Counted from the stretch's first letter, positions 43,184 to 51,934 are shown. The stretch is 64,000 nt of DNA from JABDQW01 sp942492025 (GCA_942492025.1 CALODJ010000006.1:496001-560000), one strand, 5' to 3'. Numbers and translations are program-made. Notes: generated by a model from the sequence alone, not told the origin.

Positions 43184-44059
43184 TTAAGCGCCAGGATTCC
43201 CCAGAGCCTGAATGATTGAATGTATCTGTTCCTTTGATTTCTCCAGTATCTCTGATGCGACCTCGTTGGTAAGCTCGAGTCTTTTGAAGGCTGGAATGGT
43301 GTCCCAGTCAAGCTCTGGCAGAGGATAGAGCTCTTCATTCTGAGCAAACAGATTTGCAACCAGAACGACATCACTGAAATCGGCCGGACCAAAATGCATG
43401 CGATCGAGCGTCTCATGTTCGTCGGCGGCTCTAATGATGCCTTCATTGAAGTTCCAGGCCTCCAGAATACAGCGCCCCACGTTGGTATGCCATTTATTCA
43501 TAATGTCATCCAGCATGCGCGGTTCACTGAATAATACCGGGTACTGCTCAGAGCGTGTCAGGATGTAGTATTTACCGATATCGTGCAGCAGACCTGCAAG
43601 CATGGCCTCATCCGGGTTAATCCTGGTCAATTTTCTGGCGATCACGTAGGATAAAGCGGCCACGTTCATGCTGTGGCGCCATAAACTCTCCAGATAAGGC
43701 CGCAGCACTTCGACCGAACTGGAATGGAGTAGTTGATCGATAGCAATCGCAACTGCCGTGTTATACGCCATCTTGAATCCCATGCGGGTAACAGCCATAC
43801 GGATATCAGTGATTCGGGATCCGGCGCCATTGACCATGGCTGAATTTGCAACTTTTAGCAGGCGAGCGCTGAAGATCGGGTCTGATCCCACGACACGTGC
43901 GACATGTTCGGCGGTAACCTCAGGGTCAGCCAGAGCATTCTTGATGCGCATGGCAACGTCAGGGAATGCGGGGATTTCGAGATTCCCGCTCTTCAATTCC
44001 TCACCCAGGTTTGTGACAAACTCAAATCCACAATTAAATGCTTGAGTCGCTTCATTCAT
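43184..44059 (-). CDS. HDOD-domain signalling protein
   Basis: The 291-residue protein has an HDOD domain at about 25-230: IPAFPDVAMRIKNAL, VVGSDPIFSARLLKVANSA, GLLHDIGKYYI. HDOD domains are HD-superfamily outputs found in regulators of motility, biofilm and c-di-GMP-linked signalling; many lack hydrolase activity. A GAGGTC ribosome site precedes the ATG. No partner gene adjoins. It ends next to the family E repeat. Confidence 0.85.
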   Translation of the reverse strand: MNEATQAFNCGFEFVTNLGEELKSGNLEIPAFPDVAMRIKNALADPEVTAEHVARVVGSDPIFSARLLKVANSAMVNGAGSRITDIRMAVTRMGFKMAYNTAVAIAIDQLLHSSSVEVLRPYLESLWRHSMNVAALSYVIARKLTRINPDEAMLAGLLHDIGKYYILTRSEQYPVLFSEPRMLDDIMNKWHTNVGRCILEAWNFNEGIIRAADEHETLDRMHFGPADFSDVVLVANLFAQNEELYPLPELDWDTIPAFKRLELTNEVASEILEKSKEQIHSIIQALGNPGA

Positions 44060-44488
44060 AGCTTATGACCTCATGGCGTCACTTGGCGTGATTTCTTGTT
44101 GTTTTTGTTGATCTCAATCAGTGATCGGCATTGTTCCGGTAATCTTTAGGCTATTCGGCGTATTTTTGGCTCAACACCTCGGTGGTTTTTTCATCCAGCA
44201 CCCGTGCGTTCAATAGAACCGGCATCTGCGCGCAAGCCTGTTGAAATCAGGATGACAGGATGCAAAAAAAAGCAGTCAATATCAGTACGCTTGCTTCATA
44301 AAACGTGATCTGTGTCCTATGATTAATCTTTATATCCATAATAGTTTGAGCCTGCCCGCAGTGTACGAAGGCGGCCGTAAAATGATTGCAAATGTTTGAT
44401 AGAACGTCAGCAGCAGTAAAAAAAACGGCTTAGCTGTACTGACGGTTCGTACTGCCTGGTTTTTTGAACAAGCTAGCGGGATGCCTCC
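44060..44488. other. Intergenic region without a supported gene
   Basis: No gene is called. A short minus-strand open stretch (about 44155-44243) reads like coding sequence (MPVLLNARVLDEKTTEVL) but has an in-frame stop just upstream and could be the remnant of a lost gene. The rest is AT-rich. Confidence 0.4.
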
Positions 44489-44647
44489 TAACCCGCATAT
44501 TGCATAAAGGCGGACTCACAATGATTATTCTTGTTCGAGTTTTCAATCATCTATCGCGTAATAAACGAATTTATTACGGTTACACTTTGTCCTATTTTGT
44601 TTTATGAACAACCTAAAATCCAAATCCTTCATGCAATATGCGGGCTA
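44489..44647. repeat. Family F inverted-repeat element
   Basis: A 159-bp element is bounded by TA plus ACCCGCATATTGCAT and its near-complement ATGCAATATGCGGGC plus TA. The centre is AT-rich and non-coding. A minimal form (ACCCGCAATATGCGGGT) is at 50852-50868. It precedes the MltB-like gene. Confidence 0.7.
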
Positions 44648-44677
44648 AGGACTGAACCGGCCGGGATTCTGTTTTTT

Positions 44678-45886
44678 ATGCGCAAGTATTTGGGGATGTT
44701 GTTGTGTGTGCTCATGAGTGTTCAGAGTGCGGTGGCGCAGGATACTGAATTTTCCAGCTGCATATCTGAGTTGAAGCACAGGGCCAGCGTTGAGAAACTC
44801 CCATCGAGAATCGTTGATGAGGTGCTGGCAAACCTTCAATGGCAGCCACGTGTGATCGAACTCGACCGCTCACAGCCTGAATTCAGCCAGACCTTTGCCA
44901 GCTATCTCAATCGTCGCGTTACACCTCAACGTATTGCGCGTGGCCAGGAGTTACTCGGCAAGCATGATCAGTTCCTGTCCGACCTGGGTAAAAAATACGG
45001 CGTACCCGGCCGATACCTTGTTGCATTATGGGGGCTGGAAACCAACTTTGGCAGTTATCTCGGCAGGATGCCGATACTCGATTGTCTGGCCACGCTGGCC
45101 TGCGATCAGCGCCGCGGCGAGTTTTTTACCAATGAATTGATGCAGGCACTGATTTTACTGGATCGTGAATCGCTGTCGCCCGGTGATATGCGTGGTTCCT
45201 GGGCTGGCGCCATGGGGCATACGCAGTTCATGCCCTCCGCATACAACCGCTATGCCATCGATGGCGATGGCGATCGCCGGGTTAATTTGTGGCGCAGCAA
45301 ACAGGATGCACTCGCCAGCGGTGCCAATTATCTACACGCGCTCGGCTGGCAAGAAGAGCAGCGCTGGGGACGTGAAGTCTTGCTGCCGAAGAATTTTCCG
45401 TACAGTGAAACAGGGATCAACAACCGTCAACCGCTGCGTTACTGGCGCGATCTGGGCGTCAGGCCTGCGACAGGCGCAGCCCTCGAGGGTTCCGAAATTG
45501 AAGCGTCCGTGCTGGTGCCTGCAGGTCACACCGGGCCGGCATTTCTGGTGAATTCAAATTTCGATGTTATTTTGCGCTGGAACCGCAGTGAATATTATGC
45601 GCTCGCTGTTGGCTTGTTGGCCGACCGACTCATTGGCGCGGGGCCACTGGTGCGGCCACCGTCAACCACAGAGGCAGCGCTCAGTCGCAGTATTATTGAA
45701 CAGCTGCAACGGCAACTGAATAAGCTGGGTTATGACGCGGGCAAAATCGATGGTGTCATGGGTTCTTCGACACAGGCTGCTTTGCAGCGTTTTCAAATTT
45801 CCAACGGTATCATAGCCGACGGCTATCCGGACAGGAAGACGCTGTGTGCACTCTCAATAACCTCGGGGCCGGTATCGTGTCTGTAG
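44678..45886 (+). CDS. MltB-type lytic murein transglycosylase with C-terminal peptidoglycan-binding domain
   Basis: From the ATG at 44678 the product has 402 residues: signal peptide (YLGMLLCVLMSVQSAVAQ), a membrane-bound-lytic-transglycosylase-B-like catalytic domain with Glu in WGLETNFGSYLG, plus AGAMGHTQFMPSAY, and a terminal PG_binding_1 repeat (LQRQLNKLGYDAGKIDGVMG). It cleaves glycan strands in the periplasm with 1,6-anhydro formation. The longer frame from 44531 passes through repeat F and is rejected. It overlaps the next murein gene. Confidence 0.9.
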   Translation: MRKYLGMLLCVLMSVQSAVAQDTEFSSCISELKHRASVEKLPSRIVDEVLANLQWQPRVIELDRSQPEFSQTFASYLNRRVTPQRIARGQELLGKHDQFLSDLGKKYGVPGRYLVALWGLETNFGSYLGRMPILDCLATLACDQRRGEFFTNELMQALILLDRESLSPGDMRGSWAGAMGHTQFMPSAYNRYAIDGDGDRRVNLWRSKQDALASGANYLHALGWQEEQRWGREVLLPKNFPYSETGINNRQPLRYWRDLGVRPATGAALEGSEIEASVLVPAGHTGPAFLVNSNFDVILRWNRSEYYALAVGLLADRLIGAGPLVRPPSTTEAALSRSIIEQLQRQLNKLGYDAGKIDGVMGSSTQAALQRFQISNGIIADGYPDRKTLCALSITSGPVSCL

Positions 45887-46695
45887 CTGAACAGCACGGG
45901 GATGTCGGCATAAACTACGGCACACTGGCGACCTGTGTTGCATTGCTTGTGTTTTTGGCCATGCTCGTTTTCCTGAGCAATCGATGGGTGGTGAAATTTC
46001 CGCCACTGCCGGATTTTACAGCGTATAGACAGGTCAAGGACATGAAGGCGGCTTTCTCTGATTATCTGACCCCCATTATTGAATACCACAATGAGCAGGT
46101 CCTCAAGGACAGAAAACGGCTGGCAAAGATGCACGGCGCCGTCGAAGCTGGAAAAGCGCTGGCTCGCTCGGAATCCAGATGGTTACATGCGTTGGCGCGA
46201 AAATATGACGTTTACTGGAATCCGCAACAGCCTGTGACGGTCATCAAGGAGCTGATCAGCAGGGTGGATATCGTGCCGGTACAGCTGGCGGTGGTACAGG
46301 CCGCGAAAGAATCTTCCTGGGGTCGATCGCGATATGCCGTGCAGAGTAACAATATCTTTGGTCAGTGGTGTTATAAAAAAGGTTGCGGTGTTATTCCGAG
46401 GGAACGGCCCGCTGGTGCCAGGCATGAAGTGCGCCAGTTTGACAGTATCAGCGATGCCATAGGTAGTTACATCCACAACCTGAATTCGCACTACCGATAT
46501 AAAAAACTGAGGAAGTTGCGTCAGGATCTGAGGAATCAGGGACTGGCGATCGAGGGCAACGAGCTGGTTGATGGTTTGCTGTTCTATTCAGAGAGGCGCC
46601 AACAATATGTCGAGGAGATTCGATCCATGATCAGGCAATATCGTTTCTTTCAAGGACAGCGAACCAAGGCCAGCAAGGTCGTTGCAGGGATATAA
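45877..46695 (+). CDS. Bax-like membrane-anchored glucosaminidase
   Basis: The start is taken as GTG 45877, overlapping the upstream stop by ten bases (GTG 45844 is the alternative), giving 272 residues. An N-terminal membrane anchor (LATCVALLVFLAMLVFLSN) is followed by the Bax/glucosaminidase domain: VVQAAKESSWGRSRYAVQSNNIFGQW with the catalytic Glu, and SISDAIGSYIHNLNSHYRY. These are endo-beta-N-acetylglucosaminidase-type enzymes that act on peptidoglycan. The overlap with the MltB-like gene suggests coupled expression of two murein hydrolases. Confidence 0.85.
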   Translation: MSVAEQHGDVGINYGTLATCVALLVFLAMLVFLSNRWVVKFPPLPDFTAYRQVKDMKAAFSDYLTPIIEYHNEQVLKDRKRLAKMHGAVEAGKALARSESRWLHALARKYDVYWNPQQPVTVIKELISRVDIVPVQLAVVQAAKESSWGRSRYAVQSNNIFGQWCYKKGCGVIPRERPAGARHEVRQFDSISDAIGSYIHNLNSHYRYKKLRKLRQDLRNQGLAIEGNELVDGLLFYSERRQQYVEEIRSMIRQYRFFQGQRTKASKVVAGI

Positions 46696-46799
46696 GTCGC
46701 CTATTGCATTCCCTGGATTGTCCTCGCACAGACCCAATCGGACACCCACGGTCTGATTTCACTGGATTTAAACCAGGCTAACGCATCAGAGAATTAATG

Positions 46800-46973
46800 C
46801 TATTCGCGTTTATCCGTGTGGCTGCGGCGCGATTCCCGCTGTAACCGCGCAATACCTGGATATTTGAAACGTATCTGATTGAAACGCCGGCTAATCTGCA
46901 ACATCGCTTGTCCGCCTTCGTGCAACATCCGGGTTAGGGTGTCCGCTGTGGTTGAAATCTTAGAAACTGTCAT
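46800..46973 (-). CDS. Possible small protein, 57 residues
   Basis: The ATG at 46973 has GGGA seven bases upstream. The product is amphipathic and basic (TLTRMLHEGGQAMLQISRRFNQIRFKYPG), with no signal peptide and no recognised family. The codon pattern is plausible, but support is limited to the start signal and helix character. The open frame extends to 47075, but that part looks unrelated. Confidence 0.35.
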   Translation of the reverse strand: MTVSKISTTADTLTRMLHEGGQAMLQISRRFNQIRFKYPGIARLQRESRRSHTDKRE

Positions 46974-47124
46974 TATGTTCCCATTAATGGTTGTGGTAAT
47001 TTTGCGGGTCTGAACAATTAGGCCTGGTCTATCGCCACTTGGCGTAGAAATCTGGGTTTTTGCAGATGGATGCACAGGTCGTGATGAGGCACGCCAACAT
47101 ACGCAAGAGTACCTGCCGATGTTT

Positions 47125-47153
47125 AGGAAACTCTGATTAATTCAGAGTTTTCT
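47125..47153. repeat. Minimal family C palindrome
   Basis: A 29-bp inverted repeat AGGAAACTCTG...CAGAGTTTTCT, consisting of the two ends of element C without its centre, followed by TA. It lies 25 bp before a full copy. Confidence 0.65.
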
Positions 47154-47177
47154 TATTATATAATTACAGTATTTTTA

Positions 47178-47329
47178 AGGAGGCTCTGAATAATTCATCC
47201 GTGAATTATCAGAGCACGGGAAGCATAAAATGCGATTTTCTGTTTCCCTTCATTTTCAATCGCTTAAGGCGATTGAAAATGGCGGCGCATCCGTGCGCCG
47301 CGGAAACTCTGAATTAATCAGAGTTTCCT
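47178..47329. repeat. Family C element, full copy C1
   Basis: A 152-bp element with ends AGGAGGCTCTG / CAGAGTTTCCT flanked by TA at 47176-47177 and 47330-47331. The interior has further hairpins (TTTTCAATCGCTTAAGGCG and GCGGCGCATCCGTGCGCCGC). It is nearly identical to 51629-51780. Non-coding; open frames over it are artefacts. Confidence 0.85.
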
Positions 47330-47413
47330 TAACCAGTCCGTGTTCTGAACAGGCACCGCCAGCCGGTCCCAGTGTTGAGCAATGCGGGAATATTCCACAA
47401 ATGAGAGAGATTC

Positions 47414-47671
47414 ATGCCAAAGTACGATTATCGCTGCGAACTGAACCAACAGACCATCGAAGTCAGTCATTCGATGAACGATACCGTCAATACATGGGGT
47501 GAGCTGTGCGCGCTTGCCGGTATTGAAAGTGGAGACACGCCGGAGGACAGCCCGGTACATAAAATTATCAGTGGTGGTTTCGTTGCCACGGGTGCAGCCT
47601 CGCCTGCATCGTCACATGCCTGCGCGACACCCAGCTGTTGCAGTGGTGGACTCTGCGGTCTTGACAGTTGA
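47414..47671 (+). CDS. Small FmdB-like zinc-ribbon protein
   Basis: The 85-residue protein starts MPKYDYRCELNQQ, the opening of FmdB-type zinc-ribbon proteins but without the usual first CxxC, and ends with a Cys-rich tail (CATPSCCSGGLC). The middle HSMNDTVNTWGELC is shared with a family of short bacterial proteins of unknown role. GAGAGAG lies upstream of the ATG. A family B miniature follows 27 bp after the stop. Confidence 0.65.
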   Translation: MPKYDYRCELNQQTIEVSHSMNDTVNTWGELCALAGIESGDTPEDSPVHKIISGGFVATGAASPASSHACATPSCCSGGLCGLDS

Positions 47672-47697
47672 TCTAAGGTCGCACCACGTGCACCATT

Positions 47698-47738
47698 TAG
47701 CCGGCGTTTCTCGCTCCCCTGGTGAGAAATGCCGGCTA
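47698..47738. repeat. Family B miniature with compensated arms
   Basis: A 41-bp hairpin TAGCCGGCGTTTCTC...GAGAAATGCCGGCTA. Both arms carry GCCGGC where other copies have GCCCGC/GCGGGC, so the change is matched on both sides. TA at both ends. Confidence 0.7.
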
Positions 47739-47812
47739 GTTCAAGCGACCTTGCATTGCAGTGGCACTAAAGGTGAAAATGCGATCAAGAACCGAGAAAA
47801 CTGGAGTAGAAC

Positions 47813-48256
47813 GTGATTACTTACGAGGAATTAAACGAGCAAAACCATCGCATCACTGAACTGTCCAACGTGCTTCATTACTTGTTCAAGGATCGGTCGA
47901 TGTGTGATACGGGTTCGTGTTGTGAGCTGTTTTATCGTTATGTCGACCTGGTAAAGGAGCATGTGGAGCTTGTTGATAAGGAAATGTATAAGGACTTACT
48001 GGCTAGCCCGGATGACAAAGTCACCAATGTGGCCAAGAATTTCATGTCCGGCTCCGTAGAAGTCAGGAAGATACTGCGCGAATTTACCCATCGATGGTGT
48101 CCCGCGTCAAAGAAAAAAGACGCTTTGCACATCAAGGATCATGCTCAATTCCTGCAAGATACGGACGAGCTGTTTGAAATCATATTGCAGCGTATCCAGG
48201 ATGAGACCGAGCACCTGTATCCATTGGTGCGCAGTCTGAGCGATAACTTAGGATAA
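47813..48256 (+). CDS. Hemerythrin-like protein
   Basis: The 147-residue helical protein starts at GTG 47813 (GGAG seven bases upstream). His residues in HVELVDKEMYKDL, HRWCPASKKKDALHIKDH and DETEHLYPLV fit a hemerythrin-type H-HxxxE-H di-iron bundle, though not every ligand can be assigned. It may bind oxygen, NO or iron. CDTGSCC near residue 35 is an additional cysteine cluster. Downstream of a zinc-ribbon gene, separated by a B miniature. Confidence 0.65.
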   Translation: MITYEELNEQNHRITELSNVLHYLFKDRSMCDTGSCCELFYRYVDLVKEHVELVDKEMYKDLLASPDDKVTNVAKNFMSGSVEVRKILREFTHRWCPASKKKDALHIKDHAQFLQDTDELFEIILQRIQDETEHLYPLVRSLSDNLG

Positions 48257-48424
48257 GGCTTGATGCTACTGTCCCATTTGCACGTCAAAATCGCGGGCTA
48301 GCTAACCCCTGGTAAGAAATGCGTATACGCTGGTGGTTACGCCCCATCATGACCACGTAATCAGGATTTTTCGGCGTGACCGCTCAGTTTCGAACTATCG
48401 TGTTCTCGATGGACGAAGCAGCGG

Positions 48425-48919
48425 CTATTTTCCGGCGTAATTCAGGGGTATTGCGACTTCAATGCCCCGATCTGCAAGTATCAAGAAAAAGCTGGCCCAG
48501 TTTTCGTTATTGAAGGTCTGGACAATATGATCGCGGCACGAAAGCTTGTATTGCAGCACTTGTCTTTGTAGCCGGAAAATTTCATTTTGCATCTGCTGAA
48601 GCCTTGCCGAGGAAACCGTCGGTGATATTGCGGCTTCCCTGATTGCGACACGCTTGCGCGCGATTTCCTTCATGGCAGCCAGCATAGGTTCCCTGTTTTT
48701 ATCACGCCAATGATCCAGCGCAGCAACCTGGTCGTCGTTCAGTCCAATGAAATCCTTGTTTTCCAGTATAACCGGCAGCAGATTCGGTAGGTGGTTGATT
48801 CTGTCGAGTTTTTCGATGGATGATTCTATGTAATCGTCGCCCTGTTCAAACACAGGTTCGGCGCAAGTCAATGCTGAAAAAGAAGCTAGTATTAATGCCA
48901 GTATCGTTTTGGGCCCCAT
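48425..48919 (-). CDS. Exported Spy/CpxP-like helical protein
   Basis: The 164-residue product has a signal peptide (ILALILASFSALTCA). The mature part is helical with an LTxxQ-like motif (GLNDDQVAALDHWRDKN) and a long Arg/Gln-rich helix (LQQMQNEIFRLQRQVLQYK), as in periplasmic chaperones of the Spy/CpxP type. A strong AGGAGGTTAACTC-ATG ribosome site decides the start. A Fur-box-like sequence is directly upstream. The function is inferred from the motif only. Confidence 0.65.
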   Translation of the reverse strand: MGPKTILALILASFSALTCAEPVFEQGDDYIESSIEKLDRINHLPNLLPVILENKDFIGLNDDQVAALDHWRDKNREPMLAAMKEIARKRVAIREAAISPTVSSARLQQMQNEIFRLQRQVLQYKLSCRDHIVQTFNNENWASFFLILADRGIEVAIPLNYAGK

Positions 48920-49286
48920 GAGTTAACCTCCTGTTGGAATGATAATTATTATTATTTGGTCCATTTATGACTGCGTGATCATGCTGTGAAAACAGTTTCT
49001 ATTCTTATGCATTAACCGCGCCAGATAAGGCGGTAGGTATAAGTTGTTGTTTGTAATAACAATTCAGTATCCGCAATGCTTGAGCAGGGAGGAATATAGC
49101 ATATCTAGTGCACTATATTGTTACATAATAATGAACTAATGCTCTTTGATGATGCGTTTACGCAATGCGCATCGGCTAATGACGACACGTTTTGGCGATT
49201 TTTCACCAGGCGATGATTGTCGTCCGGCGCGTCAATAAGACCCTATACATGACTCCGCGCTCATCAGCCGCTCTGTGTTTACTCCT
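48920..49286. other. Intergenic region without a supported gene
   Basis: AT-rich leader of the minus-strand Spy/CpxP-like gene, then unassigned sequence. I see no gene or clear terminator in it. Confidence 0.4.
48941..48959 (-). promoter_or_regulatory. Possible Fur box
   Basis: GATAATTATTATTATTTGG matches the 19-base Fur consensus at about 13 positions and sits about 25 bp upstream of the start of the Spy/CpxP-like gene. AT-richness makes chance matches likely. Confidence 0.25.
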
Positions 49287-49326
49287 GGCCCGCAGGTCTC
49301 GCCCCCTGGTGAGAAATGCGGGCTAA
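49287..49326. repeat. Family B miniature
   Basis: A 40-bp hairpin GCCCGCAGGTCTCGCC...GGTGAGAAATGCGGGC with TA on the right. Downstream, 49459-49484 holds two tandem CTAAAAACAAAAA units before the lipoprotein gene. Confidence 0.65.
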
Positions 49327-49512
49327 TAGTCATCTGTCTTGAAACAATCCTCGGGTCAATTGGATGAGTTGCACGGCATGCTTTTACGTTAAAATACTGA
49401 CGCGCAGAATCGGCGAGCAGGAGTGCGAACTAATTGCACCACACTGGCCATCCAAAAGCTAAAAACAAAAACTAAAAACAAAAACTAATTAGAATAAGAG
49501 GTGGTAGACGAT

Positions 49513-49845
49513 ATGAAGCTGAATCAATTTATCCTGTTCACCGTCAGTATATGGCTGTCTGGTTGTACGTGGGTTGAACCAACCAGAGAGGGACAGGAGG
49601 TCTTACTGGTCAAGTCTTTTAATGTGCAAGGCTGTCAGCATCTGGGTTCAACGAAAGCGACGGTCAAACATACTGTCGGGCCGGTTACAAGAAGTGAAGA
49701 AAAAGTCAACGAAGAGCTGGTAAATCTGGCGAAAAACCACGCCGCGGAGATGGGTGGTGACTCTATTGTTGCTACAGGACCTGCTATCGATGGTTCACAG
49801 CGCTTTGATATTTATAAATGCGGCTTAGATACCGTAAAACAATGA
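49513..49845 (+). CDS. DUF4156-like lipoprotein
   Basis: From ATG 49513 the product has 110 residues, with AGAGGTGG upstream and a lipobox LSGC. The mature domain (CQHLGSTKATVKHT ... LVNLAKNHAAEMGGDSIVATG ... YKCG) resembles DUF4156-type small lipoproteins. Probably outer-membrane-anchored; function unknown. It lies 22 bp ahead of the cytochrome c gene and may be co-transcribed with it. Confidence 0.65.
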   Translation: MKLNQFILFTVSIWLSGCTWVEPTREGQEVLLVKSFNVQGCQHLGSTKATVKHTVGPVTRSEEKVNEELVNLAKNHAAEMGGDSIVATGPAIDGSQRFDIYKCGLDTVKQ

Positions 49846-49867
49846 CCATGAAGATTTGGAGTGAAAC

Positions 49868-50314
49868 ATGATTTCAAGAGTATTTATTGCAACGGCCTTA
49901 TGTCTTGGCGTGATTTCTTGTGGAGGCAGTGATGACACTGCAGATAAAGCCGGGGCGGTCAGCGAGGTCACTGATAAAACAGCCGTAACCCTGGAAGAGC
50001 AGGCCGCACCGGCTGGCAGCGCCGAGCCTGCTGAAGAGATTGCAGCTGCCGATCAGGTTGCGAGCACTAATACTGGCGAATCGGTGTACAACAGGGCTTG
50101 TGCAGGATGCCATCTGACAGGTGCAGCAGGTGCTCCCAAGGTCGGTGACAAATCTGCATGGGCAGACCGTATCGCAAAAGGCTCTGATGCACTTGTCCAG
50201 TCAGCGATTAAGGGCGTACCGGGAACCGCGATGTTGGCACGAGGGACCTGCAATGCGTGTACTGACGATGATATCAAAGTTGCGGTTGATTACATGATTT
50301 CTCAGAGTCAATGA
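49868..50314 (+). CDS. Cytochrome c5-like protein, lipid-anchored
   Basis: The 148-residue precursor has a lipoprotein-type signal ending VISC, an Ala/Glu-rich linker of about 45 residues and one haem c domain with CAGCH (about residues 79-83). MLARGTCNACTDDDIKVAVDYM shows the extra Cys pair and the C-terminal helix of cytochrome c5/c555 types. It should carry electrons in the periplasm, tethered to a membrane. GGAG precedes the ATG. Followed by a small membrane protein and a cytochrome b561. Confidence 0.85.
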   Translation: MISRVFIATALCLGVISCGGSDDTADKAGAVSEVTDKTAVTLEEQAAPAGSAEPAEEIAAADQVASTNTGESVYNRACAGCHLTGAAGAPKVGDKSAWADRIAKGSDALVQSAIKGVPGTAMLARGTCNACTDDDIKVAVDYMISQSQ

Positions 50315-50537
50315 GTCCGGTTTCAGATGATCCTGTCGATTGGCTCTCGCATAGTTGCCAGGAATTGAAAGTCTGATGCATGAAATGTGGAATTTTTGAA
50401 CAATCAACAGTCATGGCTTCTCAACATTCATTGCGTCCCGGCCAGGATATGTGACTCGTTGTATTATATTTATAAGATATCACCGGCATGTTGCCTGCAT
50501 GACCGGATGTAAACATGAACACTGCGGGAGAAATGCC

Positions 50538-50816
50538 ATGTCCTATGATGCCTTGACCTTATCAGCTGTCGTTATCACGGTGGTCATCACGGTTGTCGTT
50601 ATACTCATCAGCCGTAGTAACGTGAATAATGAGAGAAAAATGCGAACGCTGGCCAGACATTTGACGATGCTGGAGAGTAATGAGGATGCGTTGAAACTCT
50701 GTAAGGAGATACGTGAAAAATACCCTGAACTCTGTGTTGGGCTGGATTACACATTCAGTGAAAGCGACGATGGCGTGGCGATTGACGAGTGGAAGTCACA
50801 TCTGCCTAAACCATAA
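50538..50816 (+). CDS. Small membrane-anchored protein
   Basis: From ATG 50538 (GGGAG upstream) the product has 92 residues: one transmembrane helix (LSAVVITVVITVVVILIS) and a cytoplasmic helical region (MRTLARHLTMLESNEDALKLCKEIREKYPELC). No family recognised. The codon at 50451 upstream gives a longer frame without support. It lies between cytochrome c and b561 genes and might be a partner, but nothing shows it. Confidence 0.6.
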   Translation: MSYDALTLSAVVITVVITVVVILISRSNVNNERKMRTLARHLTMLESNEDALKLCKEIREKYPELCVGLDYTFSESDDGVAIDEWKSHLPKP

Positions 50817-50851
50817 CACCATCCAGCGATGAAGGGTGTGATCATCCCAAC

Positions 50852-50868
50852 CCGCAATATGCGGGTGC
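50852..50868. repeat. Minimal family F palindrome
   Basis: ACCCGCAATATGCGGGT, the fused ends of family F, just upstream of the cytochrome b561 start. Confidence 0.5.
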
Positions 50869-50884
50869 TTGACGTCGCAGTTAC

Positions 50885-51544
50885 ATGAATTCGGATAACT
50901 TGAGACGCGTGATGATATGGGGAGGGTGGCTACGATTGAGCCATGCGTGCATAGCGCTAGCGACCCCGGTCTTGCTGCTGACAGGTTGGTTGTTGGCCGA
51001 CAGTCCTTCACTGGCAGAGCAAGCCGATGATGTGCATTATGTCGCTGCGAGTTTTCTGGTATTCGGACTTGTGGTCCGCATTATACTGATGGTCACCGGA
51101 GAGCAACATGAACGGTTGTCCAGCCTGTTTCCAGCAAGCGGCGAGCTGACTGCGATGGCCAGAACATTACGTTGCTACATCAGCCTGGGCAAATCGCCAC
51201 TGCCTCGCTGGTACGCGCAAAATCCTTTGTGGAAGCCTGTTTACCTGATTCTCTATCTTGCACTCATGATGCTTGCAGCCACCGGTGTGGCCATGCCCGA
51301 TAGTTCGATTGTGCTCGGCTTTTATCTACCATCTGTGCATGTTTTCTGGGCGCAAATCGTGCTGTGGTTCAGTGTCTTGCATATTGTCAGCGTAATCATG
51401 CACGATTACAGGAACCAGACAACAGATATTTCGGCTATGGTGAATGGCTATCGCCTGTTCATTATCGATAGCAAGCAAGGCAATGATGTTGGTAACGACG
51501 CCATTCAGCTTGTATCACTCGAGTCGTTAAAGAAACGCGATTGA
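50885..51544 (+). CDS. Cytochrome b561-family membrane protein
   Basis: The 219-residue protein has four main hydrophobic helices: ACIALATPVLLLTGWLLA, VAASFLVFGLVVRIILMV, PVYLILYLALMMLAATGV and VHVFWAQIVLWFSVLHIVSV. Candidate haem-ligand histidines lie at the ends of helices (RLSHA at 20, DDVHYVA at about 51, SVHVF and VLHIVSVIMHD). The pattern matches the Ni-hydrogenase/b561 family. It would exchange electrons between quinols and the periplasmic cytochrome c encoded 570 bp upstream. The start lacks a good ribosome site. Confidence 0.8.
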   Translation: MNSDNLRRVMIWGGWLRLSHACIALATPVLLLTGWLLADSPSLAEQADDVHYVAASFLVFGLVVRIILMVTGEQHERLSSLFPASGELTAMARTLRCYISLGKSPLPRWYAQNPLWKPVYLILYLALMMLAATGVAMPDSSIVLGFYLPSVHVFWAQIVLWFSVLHIVSVIMHDYRNQTTDISAMVNGYRLFIIDSKQGNDVGNDAIQLVSLESLKKRD

Positions 51545-51628
51545 GCCTTGATATTGCGTAAAGTGAATCTGAGACGATTGAGTTTTCACCAGGCGGCGTC
51601 CAATACTGATAAGGCACTAATCCATTTA

Positions 51629-51780
51629 AGGAAGCTCTGAATAATTCATCCGTGAATTATCAGAGCAAGGGAAACATAAAATGCGATTTTCTATTTCCCT
51701 TCATTTTCAATCGCTTAACGCGATTGAAAATGGCGGCGCATCCGTGCGCCGCGGAAACTCTGAATTAATCAGAGTTTCCT
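51629..51780. repeat. Family C element, full copy C2, nested in B4
   Basis: A 152-bp copy flanked by TA (51627-51628 and 51781-51782). The related B3 copy has CCATTAAAGAGT at this place, against CCATT-TA-[C]-TA-AGAGT here. Confidence 0.9.
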
Positions 51781-51866
51781 TAAGAGTATCCAGATGATCA
51801 GAAATACAGTGTGTTATTCAAACAGGCCTATCACGGTTCAGGCTGGTCTTGGTTTGCATGAGATCG

Positions 51867-51934
51867 TAGGGTGCGCTGTGCGCACCGTGAATCCTCAGTG
51901 TGCTGGTCTGTTTCGGTGCGCACGGCGCACCCTA
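51867..51934. repeat. Family A palindromic repeat nested in B4
   Basis: 68 bp, arms TAGGGTGCGCTGTGCGCACC and GGTGCGCACGGCGCACCCTA, at the same site as in B1 and B5. Confidence 0.85.

Noticed and set aside
44155..44243. Short minus-strand coding-like stretch (MPVLLNARVLDEKTTEVL)
   Set aside because: Only about 30 codons, in-frame stop just upstream and no ribosome site; possibly a gene relic but not supportable.
47230..47502. 90-codon frame starting in element C1
   Set aside because: Starts within the repeat and overlaps the better-supported zinc-ribbon gene in another frame.
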